Numbered from the stretch's first letter, positions 44,835 to 54,801 are shown. The stretch: DNA of 64,000 bases from Pseudomonadota bacterium (GCA_021324885.1 JAJPIF010000001.1:1-64000), one strand, 5' to 3'. The notes: a model not told the origin generated them from the letters alone. Made by a program: numbers and translations.

Positions 44835-46067
44835 ATGAAGTTCATGTATTTTTTCATGCCGACGCTGCCGGCGACGCTGGAGGAACGCAGGACGCTGCGC
44901 CCCATCGCGAGCCACCCTGAACGCTGGCAGCAGATGATTGATGAGGTTGTGGAATTATCGCAGTTGGCCGAAGACGTCGGGTTCGAAGCGGTCAGCTTTC
45001 CTGAGCATCACCTGCACAGCGAAGGAATCGAGATCGGCAGTTTGCCGGTGCTCACTCAGCACGTGATCCATCACACCAAACGCATCAAGGTCGGCCCCAT
45101 CGGCTACGTGCTGCCCGGATGGAACCCGCTGCGCCTCGCGCTGGAAATCGCCTGGCTCGACCAGCTGACCAAAGGACGCACGTTTGTCGGCTTCGCGCGC
45201 GGCTACCAGTCCCGCTGGCTGAACCAGATGGCGCAAAAAATCCATGTCGGCGCTACCAGCAGCGACAAAAGCGAGACCGACCGCATCAACCGCGAAGCTT
45301 TCGAGGAAGTTTTTCGATTCCTTAAACTCGCCTGGGGCGACGAGCCGTTCCGTTTCAAAGGCAAGTACTACGAATACCCCTATCCGCAGGAAGGTACGCC
45401 ATGGCCGGCGCACGAGTGGACGCGTCAGTACGGCTTCCCTGGCGAAGTGGACGAGGCCGGGCGGATCCAGAAGATCAACGTGGTGCCGAAACCCTACCAG
45501 CGGCCTCATCCTCTCCTGTTCCAGGCCTTCTCGGTCAGCGAGGAGACCATACGATGGTGCGCGCGCGAGCAGATCATCCCCACGATCCTGCTGCCGCAGC
45601 CGCCCGTGGTGAGGAAATTTGCCGAGGCCTACCGCGAGGAATCACGTAACATCGGCCGTAATCTCAACCTGGGCGAGAGTATCGGCGTATTCCATAACGT
45701 CTATGTGGCGGATAGCGAGCAGCGAGCATTCGACCTCGCCGAGGCCGGCGTCGGCGGAGTGGTGTTCCCAAGATTCTGGCACTACTTCGGCTTTTCCGAA
45801 GCATGGCGTCTGCCTGAGGACGAGGCGCGCTACCCGTCAGGCAAGGTGATGCTGCCGGTGTCAGAAGTGACGATCGAACGCCAGCACCGCTGCGGATTCA
45901 CCTATCTCGGGACCGTTGACAGCGTTCGGCGCCAGATCGACGCGATGGTCGAAAATATCCATCCCGAATGGTTCATAGTGCAGGGCGACCAAGGGCTCCT
46001 GCCCAAGGAGGAACTCCGGCGTCAAATCACCACCATCGGCAAACAACTGCTGCCGCGTTATGCCTGA
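44835..46067 (+). CDS. LLM-class flavin monooxygenase 4
   Basis: 410 residues, luciferase-like. VSFPEHHLHSEG, NPLRLALEIAWLDQLTKGR, FVGFARGYQ and PKPYQRPHPLLFQA. Longer insertion at 150-170 than the other copies. GGAG before the ATG. The epoxide hydrolase-like gene follows 41 bp later on the same strand, so both may act on one substrate. Confidence 0.92.
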   Translation: MKFMYFFMPTLPATLEERRTLRPIASHPERWQQMIDEVVELSQLAEDVGFEAVSFPEHHLHSEGIEIGSLPVLTQHVIHHTKRIKVGPIGYVLPGWNPLRLALEIAWLDQLTKGRTFVGFARGYQSRWLNQMAQKIHVGATSSDKSETDRINREAFEEVFRFLKLAWGDEPFRFKGKYYEYPYPQEGTPWPAHEWTRQYGFPGEVDEAGRIQKINVVPKPYQRPHPLLFQAFSVSEETIRWCAREQIIPTILLPQPPVVRKFAEAYREESRNIGRNLNLGESIGVFHNVYVADSEQRAFDLAEAGVGGVVFPRFWHYFGFSEAWRLPEDEARYPSGKVMLPVSEVTIERQHRCGFTYLGTVDSVRRQIDAMVENIHPEWFIVQGDQGLLPKEELRRQITTIGKQLLPRYA

Positions 46068-46108
46068 GGGGTTGCGTCGAGCCCCCGGTCCGCACAAAGG
46101 AGCACAAC

Positions 46109-47272
46109 ATGCGCACGGAGCCATTCCGAGTCGCGATATCGGATCAGGTGCTGCAGGACTTGCGCGATCGTCTGACGCGCGCACACTGGCCGGCGGATTT
46201 TGGCAACGGCAATTGGGCCTACGGGACCAACCGCGAATACCTCCAGGAACTCGTCGACTACTGGATTCATCAATACGACTGGCGCAAGCACGAGCGGGAG
46301 ATCAATAGCTTCTCGCATTACAAAGTTACGATTGATGACGTTCCCATCCATTATATTCATGAGCGCGGCAAAGGACCCAATCCGATCCCGTTGATTCTGA
46401 GTCACGGATGGCCGTGGACATTCTGGGACCTGCACAAGGTGATTCGTCCGCTTGCCGACCCCGCCTCGTTCGGCGGCGATGCGAACGATGCCTTCGACGT
46501 GGTGGTGCCGTCGCTGCCGGGGTTTTGCTTCTCGACGCCGCTGACCAAAACGGGGATCAACTGCTGGCGCACCGCCGATCTCTGGCTGGTCCTGATGCAG
46601 GAGGTGCTCGGGTACAGGAAGTTTGCTGCGGAAGGCGGAGACTGGGGAGCGTTTATCACCGAGCAACTCGGCCACAAGTATCCGCAGCATCTGATCGGGA
46701 TATATCTCAGCCTTGCGGTGCCGATGGATTTTTTTGGCCGCCGCGCAATCAAAGCCGATGAATATGGCCCCGATGAGCAGGCGGCGCTGGCGCGCTCGAA
46801 GGAAGTGACGCCGTTCATCACCAGCCATGTTACGGTGCAGACGACCGATCCGCAGACGCTGGCCTATGCGATGCACGATTCACCGGTTGGGCTGTGCGCC
46901 TGGATCCTGGAGCGGCGGCGCAACTGGAGCGACTGCGGGGGCGACGTCGAACGGCGATTCCCAAATGATGAATTGCTGACAAATATAATGTTGTACTGGG
47001 TGACGGACTGCTTTGTCACCTCGGTGCGCTATTACTATGAGGCGGCGCACCATCCCTGGACGCCGGAGCATTCCCGCATGCCGGTGGTCGAGGCTCCAAC
47101 CGCGTTGGGCATTTTCCCGCGCGAGTTGTTTATTCCGCCGCGCAAATGGGCAGAGCGTTACTTCAATCTCAAACGCTGGACGCCGATGACCGCGGGTGGG
47201 CATTTCGCGCCCAGCGAGGAGCCGCAGCAGTTGGTCAACGACATCCGCGCGTTTTACCGTTCGTTCAGGTAG
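46109..47272 (+). CDS. Epoxide hydrolase-like alpha/beta hydrolase
   Basis: 387 residues with the N-terminal EHN region (FRVAISDQVLQDLRDRL) and the alpha/beta hydrolase core: oxyanion motif SHGWPWT, nucleophile Asp in EGGDWGAF, and catalytic His in GGHFAPSEEP. Resembles microsomal epoxide hydrolase-type enzymes, which open an epoxide produced by a monooxygenase; the LLM gene directly upstream is a candidate source. AAAGGAG 7 nt before the ATG. Confidence 0.9.
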   Translation: MRTEPFRVAISDQVLQDLRDRLTRAHWPADFGNGNWAYGTNREYLQELVDYWIHQYDWRKHEREINSFSHYKVTIDDVPIHYIHERGKGPNPIPLILSHGWPWTFWDLHKVIRPLADPASFGGDANDAFDVVVPSLPGFCFSTPLTKTGINCWRTADLWLVLMQEVLGYRKFAAEGGDWGAFITEQLGHKYPQHLIGIYLSLAVPMDFFGRRAIKADEYGPDEQAALARSKEVTPFITSHVTVQTTDPQTLAYAMHDSPVGLCAWILERRRNWSDCGGDVERRFPNDELLTNIMLYWVTDCFVTSVRYYYEAAHHPWTPEHSRMPVVEAPTALGIFPRELFIPPRKWAERYFNLKRWTPMTAGGHFAPSEEPQQLVNDIRAFYRSFR

Positions 47273-47470
47273 CGGCCGGTCAGCTAAAATGAGGCGGCGC
47301 GGCTGGCCTACGCCGGCCATCAGCGCTGAACCAGGGTATCCGCTGGGAATGAAAAACTTTTTCCGAATACATCGATGAGGCGCAGCGAGGCCATCTGTGT
47401 TTCGCAATCATTAGCTTGCGAAGAGATTCTCGCTTTGAGATTAAATGACGGCCCTTGCCGCCTCAAGCTG

Positions 47471-49759
47471 TCAAAGTCTGCCGGGAATTCTTGCCAGCCA
47501 CAGGTTCAATTGCGGCAACAACACCGCAATCCGCCGCAACGAGTTGCTTTCGGCCAGGATCGCCCGGCGCTGTTCCACAGCCCAATTGGCGATGCGGCCG
47601 TACTCATGCTCCTCGATCCGCGATACGAACTCGGTGAAAGGCTCGTCAATCGGCCTTGACAACAGGCCTCGCGCCAGCGCGCGCGCCGTTGGCGCGCTCA
47701 ATGATTGATTTCTGGGACCACCGAAAAAATCCAGCCACGCCTTAAGCTGATGGCGGATCTCGTCGAGCACCGCCGCACGCGCCGACTCCGTGATTGCGTC
47801 CAGTTGGGGCGTGGGTACTTCCAGGCGCGAGGCGGAAATGGATGCGAGCCGGTTGGCGATGCGGCGTAGGGTGCCGGCCGCCTCGATGATGGCGTTGTGA
47901 TCGACGGCGCTGGCGCGGCCCTCCAGCTGAGCGTCGTCGGCGACTTCCAGCATCTGGGCGAGAACTTGCATCGTATCTGAATTGATATTGCCAATCGCGT
48001 CCTCGCTGATAGCGCCGGATCCGCCAGGAGCAAGCGCCAGCGTATCGGCGATCACTCGGCGCAGGCGAGGGAGCAGCGAATCACCCGCATACTCCGGCCA
48101 CAGGATCAGCGCGATTACGGCCACGACGAACGTCCCCAAAAGGATCCCCCAAATGCGCCAGAGCGGACCGTAGATATCAACGGAGGGCGTCAGGCCAGCG
48201 AACACGAGCGCGAAGGTCGTGCCGATTTGCTTGCCCGCATAGGCGACCCGGCCGCTGCTTAGCGAACCATAGGCCGAAATGTAGAAGACCACGAAAGTCG
48301 CGATCATATAGGCGGGCAGCGTCGCGAAATTCGGCGATACAATAATAATGGCGAGAAGCGAAATCGCTCCCCCGAGCACCGAGCCGACGATGCGCAGAAC
48401 CATCTTGCGGAATGCCGCACCATACGTCGGAAGCGCGGTTATCAAAACCGTGGTCAGAATCGTGGATAGATCGGCCCGCTGCGCAAACACGCCGATCACG
48501 TATCCGATTACGGCGCAAAGGCCTACCTTCAGAGAATAGCGCGTCAGGGCGGGATTGGCCGCCGCCGTCTTTTGCGGCTGAGTTGATGCCACACGCGCTG
48601 CGGCCCTTGTCCGCGGCGGCTCGTCGAGCAGGCGTTCGATATGGCTGGTAAGCGCGGACAGCGAATCGGTGAAGGCAGCAAAATGCTCGAGTTCCGCGGA
48701 AGTGGCCCGCGCGATGTAAACCGGTCTGACCTCGCTGGTGCGCTCGTTCAGGGCGTCCATCGCCATACGCGCCCGCGTTCGCGACGGGGGAGGAGGATTG
48801 TCCGCACCGACAGGAATGTTCACTTGAATTTCGCGGGCGATCTCATCCAATACACGCGCAATTGCATCGACTGCGGCTTGAATCTCGACTCCTAGTAGAG
48901 CCTGCATCTCACTGCCAACGCTCTCGCGCGCCGCAATCATCAAGCGGTCCACTTCAAGCGAGATGCGAGCGATGCGTGTGATCGCGGCAAGCAGTATGGC
49001 ATGCCGATGCGGATCGATTCCCTCAGCGACTGCCTGATCGAGCAGTGCAATATGCGTGGGAAGGTCGGAAGTGGGCGGCGGCACCGCGGGCCGTGCCGCT
49101 CCACGGCGGCGCAGGTAGAAGTTCGCGGCCCCCGTCAGGCGCAAGCGGGTGCGTGAGATGCTGGCCGCGAGCGCCTCCAGCAGAAGCGCTTCGCCATACT
49201 CGGGCCAGAAAACATTGTCGAAGAGAACCATCAGGCCAACCGCGATAACACTCCCGCCAAACGCACCAGCCGCGGCCCATCCGATTGATCCGGGCGAAAA
49301 TAACACCCCGAAGTAAAGATCGAACGACACCACCTGGACCAGCAGCAGCGCGGCGCCGAGCTTCAATCTATTCCCAATGTAGGTGGTCGACGAAAATAGA
49401 AAGAAGACGAAACAAAGCATCAGCCAGGGCGTTTCGGCCAGGGCGCGCGCCATCACCACCGATGCGGCAAGGGCGACTGCTTCCAGAACCAGCAATAAAC
49501 TGGCCTTGCGAACGGTTAGCATCGGTCCCGCGCCGACCAGGAGCCAGACCAGATATGTTCCAAGATCGTTGTTGACGTGGCAAATCGAAACCAGGCCAGC
49601 GCCGACGGTTCCGATTGTCGCGATGCGAAGGGCGAGGCGCAATTTGCGCGGGCTTGGGGCGAGCTCGCGCGCCAGCAGAGCGCCGAGCCAATCCACCCAT
49701 CTATAGAGCCCCGGCGCGCGCAGCTCCGGCCTGACAACGCTGATCGTCCCGCCGCTCAA
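47471..49759 (-). CDS. FUSC family (aromatic acid exporter-like) inner-membrane protein
   Basis: 762 residues, two blocks of about five to six membrane helices (roughly 40-190 and 400-560) each followed by a soluble helical region, the FUSC/YccC/AaeB layout. TTG start overlapping the HlyD-family stop. With the adaptor, YtcA and TolC-type genes it forms a tripartite exporter of hydrophobic acids such as aromatic or cyclic carboxylates (family-based inference). Confidence 0.9.
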   Translation of the reverse strand: MSGGTISVVRPELRAPGLYRWVDWLGALLARELAPSPRKLRLALRIATIGTVGAGLVSICHVNNDLGTYLVWLLVGAGPMLTVRKASLLLVLEAVALAASVVMARALAETPWLMLCFVFFLFSSTTYIGNRLKLGAALLLVQVVSFDLYFGVLFSPGSIGWAAAGAFGGSVIAVGLMVLFDNVFWPEYGEALLLEALAASISRTRLRLTGAANFYLRRRGAARPAVPPPTSDLPTHIALLDQAVAEGIDPHRHAILLAAITRIARISLEVDRLMIAARESVGSEMQALLGVEIQAAVDAIARVLDEIAREIQVNIPVGADNPPPPSRTRARMAMDALNERTSEVRPVYIARATSAELEHFAAFTDSLSALTSHIERLLDEPPRTRAAARVASTQPQKTAAANPALTRYSLKVGLCAVIGYVIGVFAQRADLSTILTTVLITALPTYGAAFRKMVLRIVGSVLGGAISLLAIIIVSPNFATLPAYMIATFVVFYISAYGSLSSGRVAYAGKQIGTTFALVFAGLTPSVDIYGPLWRIWGILLGTFVVAVIALILWPEYAGDSLLPRLRRVIADTLALAPGGSGAISEDAIGNINSDTMQVLAQMLEVADDAQLEGRASAVDHNAIIEAAGTLRRIANRLASISASRLEVPTPQLDAITESARAAVLDEIRHQLKAWLDFFGGPRNQSLSAPTARALARGLLSRPIDEPFTEFVSRIEEHEYGRIANWAVEQRRAILAESNSLRRIAVLLPQLNLWLARIPGRL

Positions 49760-50880
49760 TGATCGCCCTGAATCGTGACCACGGCGGTCGCGCCCATGCG
49801 GAAAGGAAATGCAGGATCATTCCTGTCTTCGAGGATCACGCGTACCGGAAACCGTTGCGAAAGCCGCACCCAGTTAAGCGTCGGCTCGACTTGCGGCAGT
49901 CCCTGGATGGTCGCGCCGTTGTTCTGATACAGCGCCCAGCCGACACCCTGCACAACTCCGCGAAATCTCTTGTTCGGGTAGCTCAACAAGAACACCTGCG
50001 CGGCCATCCCCGGCCGAATGTGGCCAAGGAAGTTCTCGCGGAAATTAGCCATCACGTACCAGGTCCGATTGTCGACCAGGCTCAACACCTCGCGCCCCTC
50101 GTTGGCATACTGGCCGACGGTGATGTTGAGATTGGTCACATAGGCGTCGAACGGCGCGCGCACGTAGCAGTACTGGAGGTTGAGTTTCGCGTCGTACAGC
50201 GCGGCTTGGGCGGCTTTGAGGCGCGCGTTGATGTTCCCGTAGCGGCCGAGGTCGTTGCGGGCCTTGGAAACTTCACTTTGCGCCCCCGCAACCGCGGCCT
50301 GGTCCGCCTCGACCCGGCTGCGCGCGTTGAAGACATCATTGGCGGTGACGAAATGACGCTTGAGCAGCGGCTCGATGCGTTGGAGATACTGCTGGTCGTA
50401 TGCGAGCTGCGCCTTCAGTTGCGCGGTCCGCGCGCCGGCAGAGCGGATAACGTCTTCCAGCGCACGAATCTGGAGATTGGTGAGCGCCAGTTCAGCCTCA
50501 GCCCGATCCACCGCCGAGCGGTAAGGGCGGGGATCGACGACGAACAGCAACTGTCCGGGCTTGACGTGCTGATTGTCCACAATCGGCATTTGCACGATCG
50601 GACCGCTGACGTGCGCCGCAATACCCACAACGTTGGCCCGCACGTACGCGTCGTCAGTACGCGGGTAAATGTAGTAGAGCCGGATTACATGGATGGCGAC
50701 TGCGACCGCTGCGGCCACGATGAATATTCCAATGGCGCGTCCGATCAGATGGAGAACCGGCGAATCGGAGACCTTGGCTTCCAGGTTCGCTGACGTGCGA
50801 TCGAGCTCGGCAATTGCATCGCGCCGTGCAAGGGCCGGATGCTCCGTCGGGGTTTGGCTCGGCTGCTGGGGGTCCAACAC
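49756..50880 (-). CDS. HlyD/EmrA-type membrane fusion protein
   Basis: 374 residues: one N-terminal membrane helix (about 45-68), biotinyl-lipoyl region (VSGPIVQMPIVDNQHVKPGQ), a long coiled-coil hairpin, and a beta-barrel end (VLEDRNDPAFPFRMGATAVV). AaeA/EmrA-like adaptor. GTG start. It follows the YtcA gene by 10 bp and overlaps the FUSC gene. Confidence 0.9.
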   Translation of the reverse strand: MLDPQQPSQTPTEHPALARRDAIAELDRTSANLEAKVSDSPVLHLIGRAIGIFIVAAAVAVAIHVIRLYYIYPRTDDAYVRANVVGIAAHVSGPIVQMPIVDNQHVKPGQLLFVVDPRPYRSAVDRAEAELALTNLQIRALEDVIRSAGARTAQLKAQLAYDQQYLQRIEPLLKRHFVTANDVFNARSRVEADQAAVAGAQSEVSKARNDLGRYGNINARLKAAQAALYDAKLNLQYCYVRAPFDAYVTNLNITVGQYANEGREVLSLVDNRTWYVMANFRENFLGHIRPGMAAQVFLLSYPNKRFRGVVQGVGWALYQNNGATIQGLPQVEPTLNWVRLSQRFPVRVILEDRNDPAFPFRMGATAVVTIQGDH

Positions 50881-50889
50881 CGGGGCCTC

Positions 50890-51159
50890 TCAGATTCGAT
50901 TAAAAAAGACCAGGTAAACGGTGCAGGCGAGCAACACCGCGAGACAGGGGTAGATCACAATCAGCGGTCCCAGATGGGGTTCGAGTCGGCTCCATACGAA
51001 CACCGGGCGCAAGATGGCGGCCATCACGATGCCCACGATCGCGCAAAACAGCCACGCCGGGAAATTGGCGCCTGCCACATTGACCACCGGATCGCATCCC
51101 GCAAGCGCAACCGGCACCGTCGCCCACCATCGACGTATACTCACGGCCGCACTCACCAT
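50890..51159 (-). CDS. ytcA: YtcA-like small lipoprotein
   Basis: 89 residues: lipobox ALAGC, then NVAGANFPAWLFCAIVGI, two membrane helices and HLGPLIVIYPCLAVLLAC, as in the YtcA family encoded with MFS/FUSC efflux operons. ATG overlapping the TolC-type stop (TAATG). Function unknown, presumed to help the efflux complex. Confidence 0.85.
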   Translation of the reverse strand: MVSAAVSIRRWWATVPVALAGCDPVVNVAGANFPAWLFCAIVGIVMAAILRPVFVWSRLEPHLGPLIVIYPCLAVLLACTVYLVFFNRI

Positions 51160-52634
51160 TACCTCGATCGCATGGCTCCGGCGGCGTAGATCACCGCAGC
51201 ATAGGAAGTCAGCAGTTGCGCCTTGCTCGCGATTAACGTGTAGCGGGCATTGGCGAGGTCGCGCTCCGCGGTCAGGAGTTCGACGATGGTGCTGAGTCCC
51301 TGCTGGTAGGTCTGGAAATTGGCGTCGTATGATTCCTGGGTGGCCTCAAGCAGGCTGTGCGCGTATTCGTATTTGCTGCGCGAGGACTGAAGCTCGAAGT
51401 AAGCCCGCCACATTTCGGCGACAACCTCGATTTGCGCTGTCCTCAGATCGGCGCGCGCGGCATCGCGGCTGTCCTGCGCGGAGCGCAGGTCGTTGAGCCG
51501 TTTGAACCCCGTGAACAGATCCCATTTCAGGGTCAACAAAGCGGAATATTGCGGTTGGCCGAGCTTCACGGTCGGCGGACCGCGGAAGGTGAAATCCCAA
51601 ACATCCTCGCCATAGCCGGTGGTTAGTCCGATGACCGGGAAAAACTGCGATCGCGCATAGCTGATATCGGCCTCGCTGGCGTGGAGGCTGGCGACTCGCG
51701 CAGCCAGGTCGGGCCGCTGGCGCCGGGCCTGCCCGATCAATTCCTCGATCGATCGATTCAACTCCCGGGGCATGGCTTGACCCTCCAGCCCTACGATCCT
51801 GACCGGAGGGTCCGCGGAAACTCCAAGCGCGATCGCCATTTGCGCTTCGGCATCGTGAACCATCAACTTAGCATTGGCCAATTCGAACCGCGACTGCGCG
51901 ACAGTCTCCTTCGCGAGCAGCAGTTCGGGCTGGGTCGCAAGTCCCAAGTTTACACGCTGCTTGACCGCGTCGAAATCGGTCTGGGCAAGCCTCAGGTTCT
52001 GCTGGGCTGCAATCACCCCGGCCTTGGCGGCATCGAGCGAATAGAATGCCGTCTCGACGTTGAACACCACCTCCTGGAGCGAACGATTGAAGACCAGATT
52101 GGCCGCCAACAGCCGCTGCCGTGCGCTCTCCGACGCGGACTCACGCCGGCCGAAGTCAAGCAAGGTCCAGGTCATTGATAGGAGCGGGTCCGCCTGCCAT
52201 TGCTTGATCACGCCATAGCCGCCTGGCAGTTGGAAAAGCGTACGTTCATACCCATTGTCGGAACTGAATCCGACTTGCGGATAATAGGGGGTCTGGGCCG
52301 CGCCGTATTGCGCCGCCGCCAGACGCGCGCTGCTCCATGCCCGTTGCGTGGCAGGGTTGTTGGCCAGAGCGATATCGACCAGAGCCGGCAGGTCGTACTC
52401 CCTTGCCCTCTCGATCGCGACGGGCGCAAACTCCTGCGCTCCGGCTTCAGGGTTGGCGCCCACGGTTGACGGCGCGGGGTTCCACTGTCGGTCCTCGTTG
52501 CGCGGCGCCCATCGATTGGGAGACAACTCCGGACGATCGGACAACTGCTCACAACCATGAAGCGCAAGCATCACCAGCGCCAGAAGGACCACCAATCCCG
52601 GTATCCTCATGAAACCAAATCGAGTTTCAAGCAT
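51159..52634 (-). CDS. TolC/NodT-family outer-membrane lipoprotein
   Basis: 491 residues, lipobox LALHGC after a hydrophobic signal, two OEP repeats (YDLPALVDIALANNPATQRA and LGLATQPELLLAKETVAQ) with long helices. ATG 52634 is chosen over a later ATG because GGGGAG lies 8 nt upstream. First gene of the efflux operon (TolC, YtcA, HlyD, FUSC). The lipid anchor is NodT/OprM-like and is absent from the tolC-like protein at 7.3-8.5 kb. Confidence 0.9.
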   Translation of the reverse strand: MLETRFGFMRIPGLVVLLALVMLALHGCEQLSDRPELSPNRWAPRNEDRQWNPAPSTVGANPEAGAQEFAPVAIERAREYDLPALVDIALANNPATQRAWSSARLAAAQYGAAQTPYYPQVGFSSDNGYERTLFQLPGGYGVIKQWQADPLLSMTWTLLDFGRRESASESARQRLLAANLVFNRSLQEVVFNVETAFYSLDAAKAGVIAAQQNLRLAQTDFDAVKQRVNLGLATQPELLLAKETVAQSRFELANAKLMVHDAEAQMAIALGVSADPPVRIVGLEGQAMPRELNRSIEELIGQARRQRPDLAARVASLHASEADISYARSQFFPVIGLTTGYGEDVWDFTFRGPPTVKLGQPQYSALLTLKWDLFTGFKRLNDLRSAQDSRDAARADLRTAQIEVVAEMWRAYFELQSSRSKYEYAHSLLEATQESYDANFQTYQQGLSTIVELLTAERDLANARYTLIASKAQLLTSYAAVIYAAGAMRSR

Positions 52635-53301
52635 AAAATCTGCTCCCCAACCATGCTTCTCGAAATCCCGCGCCACCCACCCCACGCGACGGGTGTTTGC
52701 TGCAACCCGATTGCGGAACAAATGGTGGCCGGAGACTGACGCAGCCTGCTTCGATTATGAAAAACCCGCGACGGAGTTCAGTATGCTGGCGAGGTGAGGC
52801 GGGGTCGAGTTTTGTCCGGCACAACAGTCCACGATTGCGGACGTTGTTCTTGCCAGGGCACCGGTCAGCAACCGAGAACTATGCTGCGTCTGCGCCGGGC
52901 GCGACCCAAATTGGAGTGCGATTGTCTCAAGACGCGGGGTTGGCGCAATAACCATCCATTGGCGGCTGTGATCGCGTCGCCCGCGGGCTGCGTTTACCGA
53001 TCATGGCTCCAGCATCGGGGCGAGCGGTCGTCGGCGCTCAAGTCGGGATTGCAAAGCAGGTTGGTTTGAGCGCGAACCAACGGCGCTAACAGTAGCAAAC
53101 CAAGCACAGCCGGACCTGACCGGCGAAACGATTTTGCAGATCGATTTCGTCGCGCGATCGAACTGGATGTCTTCAATCACGAAAACACCGCCGCGCACCG
53201 AGGCCCCGATCGCAAAAGCGAAATGCCGGGAGACGGGACCGGCGCGTTTTGCTTTTTTCTCGCTGTTCTTACTTCGCTTTGCTCGTTTCTCTGAGCCCTC
53301 T
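52635..53301. other. 667-bp intergenic region with a decayed secreted-protein piece
   Basis: Left part is the upstream region of the TolC-type operon; I see no convincing promoter pair. Right part (about 52994-53176, minus strand) contains a signal peptide-like stretch (LLLLAPLVRAQ) followed by TNLLCNPDLSADDRSPRCWS, the start pattern of secreted proteins with an NL..NPDFS..W region, then a stop. Likely a remnant. Confidence 0.4.
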
Positions 53302-54057
53302 CTAGCGCCGGTTAACCGAATCGATGATCGCCAGCCCTTCCAGCGTCAGCCCGGGCGTGAGGTTGTCGAGCATCAGGCGTTTGAGATGCTGAGTAAGCGC
53401 GGTGCGGGCGTAGCGGACCGCCAGCGGCGGCTTGCTGCTGATCTGGCGGGCCAGCTCCCACGCTCGCGCCATCAGTTGGTCACGCGGCAATACTTCGCTG
53501 ACGATTCCAAGCGCGAGCGCATCCTGGGCGGAGATTCTCTGGCCGGTCAGCAGGAAATAGCGCCCGCGGTTGTAGCCCAGGATTAACGGCCAGACGACGT
53601 GCACGCCGTCGCCGGGAACGGCGCCGCCCGGGTAGTGGGCCAGGTCGGCAAAAGCTGCATCGTCGCTGGCCAGCACGACGTCGCTGAGCACGGCCAGTTC
53701 GGCGTGGATATAGGCGGGACCGTTGACCGCGGCGATTATCGGCACCTCGATATCGAGCAGGTCCATCAGCAGGTGTTTGCCCTCGAATAAAATCCGGTCC
53801 CAGCTTTCGGCGGTAGTGCGGCCGAAAGCGGCGGTGTCCATCTCGGCGCAAAACGCCCCGCCCGTGCCGGTGAGGATCACGGTTTTGTTCTCCGGGTCGC
53901 GCGCGATGTCGGTGAACAATTCGCCATATTCCGTATGCGGCCCGGGGGCCCAGACCATTTCCTTGCCGCCGGTATGGAAGGTGACCTGCAGGATGCCCTC
54001 GCGCCGCTCCAGGCGGGCGTGCTGGTAGCGGTTTTGATATTGCTCTAATCGGCTCAT
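53302..54057 (-). CDS. Crotonase-fold retro-Claisenase, 6-oxocamphor hydrolase-like
   Basis: 251 residues of the crotonase superfamily. Sequence blocks match 6-oxocamphor hydrolase (CamK) from Rhodococcus: [23 protein letters not shown], the H141..D150 pair in [17 protein letters not shown] (equivalent to the His145/Asp154 of that enzyme, nine residues apart) and [11 protein letters not shown]. The second Glu of enoyl-CoA hydratases is missing. It therefore probably cleaves a cyclic beta-diketone rather than hydrating enoyl-CoA. ATG 54057 with GGAGG 8 nt upstream. Stands alone between the efflux operon and the tRNA cluster. Confidence 0.8.
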   Translation of the reverse strand: MSRLEQYQNRYQHARLERREGILQVTFHTGGKEMVWAPGPHTEYGELFTDIARDPENKTVILTGTGGAFCAEMDTAAFGRTTAESWDRILFEGKHLLMDLLDIEVPIIAAVNGPAYIHAELAVLSDVVLASDDAAFADLAHYPGGAVPGDGVHVVWPLILGYNRGRYFLLTGQRISAQDALALGIVSEVLPRDQLMARAWELARQISSKPPLAVRYARTALTQHLKRLMLDNLTPGLTLEGLAIIDSVNRR

Positions 54058-54365
54058 TGTGCTTGCCTCCGATCGCTCATCGCTTGCAGCCAGACTGAAT
54101 CGCGATTTAGCGCAAAGGTCAAACAATTTTTAAGCCGCCATACCGCGCGAGGGAGGCAAAAGTCCGGGCGGCAGTTGCGCCGCCAGGTCCGTTCATTGCT
54201 CACCGGCCCGAGGTTCAAAACCGCCAGGCGGCTGTTCGAAAAAATCGACCCTGCCGCCGCGCGGCCAAGTCGCTGCCGCCGTTGACAAATGCGGACAATC
54301 CGGTCAGTTGGTGCCGCGATGTCCGCGTTTCTCTCAGAAAAAATCTTTGTTTCTCTGGGATTTTT
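54058..54365. other. 308-bp region between the hydrolase and tRNA cluster
   Basis: No gene seen. An A/T-rich inverted repeat (AAAAAATC at 54338-54345 with GATTTTTT at 54359-54366) lies at the 3' end of the tRNA cluster and may contribute to termination; it is weak. Confidence 0.5.
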
Positions 54366-54441
<76 letters not shown>

Positions 54442-54485
54442 ACTGAAGGATGCCATTGCCAACGAAGCCGGCCCGCTTGTATGGG

Positions 54486-54562
54486 TGGGGTGAGTGAAGG
54501 GACTTGAACCCTCGACCACCGGAGCCACAATCCGGTGCTCTGCCAACTGAGCTACACTCACC
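54486..54562 (-). tRNA. tRNA-His (GTG)
   Basis: Acceptor GTGAGTG/CACTCAC with the extra G at position -1 and C73, anticodon loop TTGTGGC giving GTG; CCA encoded. The -1 G is the histidine identity element. Confidence 0.97.
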
Positions 54563-54604
54563 GCCGTATCGCTGCCGCATCCCGGCTCGCGCCGCTTCCA
54601 ACAA

Positions 54605-54681
54605 TGGCGCGCCAGAAGGGACTCGAACCCCTGACCCGCGGCTTAGAAGGCCGCTGCTCTGTCCACCTGAGCTACTGGCGC
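54605..54681 (-). tRNA. tRNA-Arg (TCT)
   Basis: Acceptor GCGCCAG/CTGGCGC, anticodon loop CTTCTAA giving TCT, T-loop GTTCGAG, CCA encoded. Confidence 0.96.
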
Positions 54682-54689
54682 AATCTAAA

Positions 54690-54763
54690 TCGGGGCGAGC
54701 CGATTTGAACGGCCGACCCCCTGCTCCCAAGGCAGGTGCGCTACCAGGCTGCGCCACGCCCCG
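54690..54763 (-). tRNA. tRNA-Pro (TGG)
   Basis: Acceptor CGGGGCG/CGCCCCG, anticodon loop CTTGGGA giving TGG. Unlike the other three genes, CCA is not encoded (the three bases after the discriminator read TTT on the tRNA strand). First gene of the cluster. Confidence 0.95.
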
Positions 54764-54772
54764 AGTCTTTAG

Positions 54773-54801
54773 GGATTAACACACCCTCATAATCGTAACA
54801 A
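54773..54801 (-). promoter_or_regulatory. Candidate promoter of the tRNA cluster
   Basis: On the minus strand TTGTTA (54796-54801), 17-bp spacer and TAATCC (54773-54778) end 9 bp before the tRNA-Pro 5' end. The -10 is imperfect, but its position is right for a tRNA operon. Confidence 0.45.
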
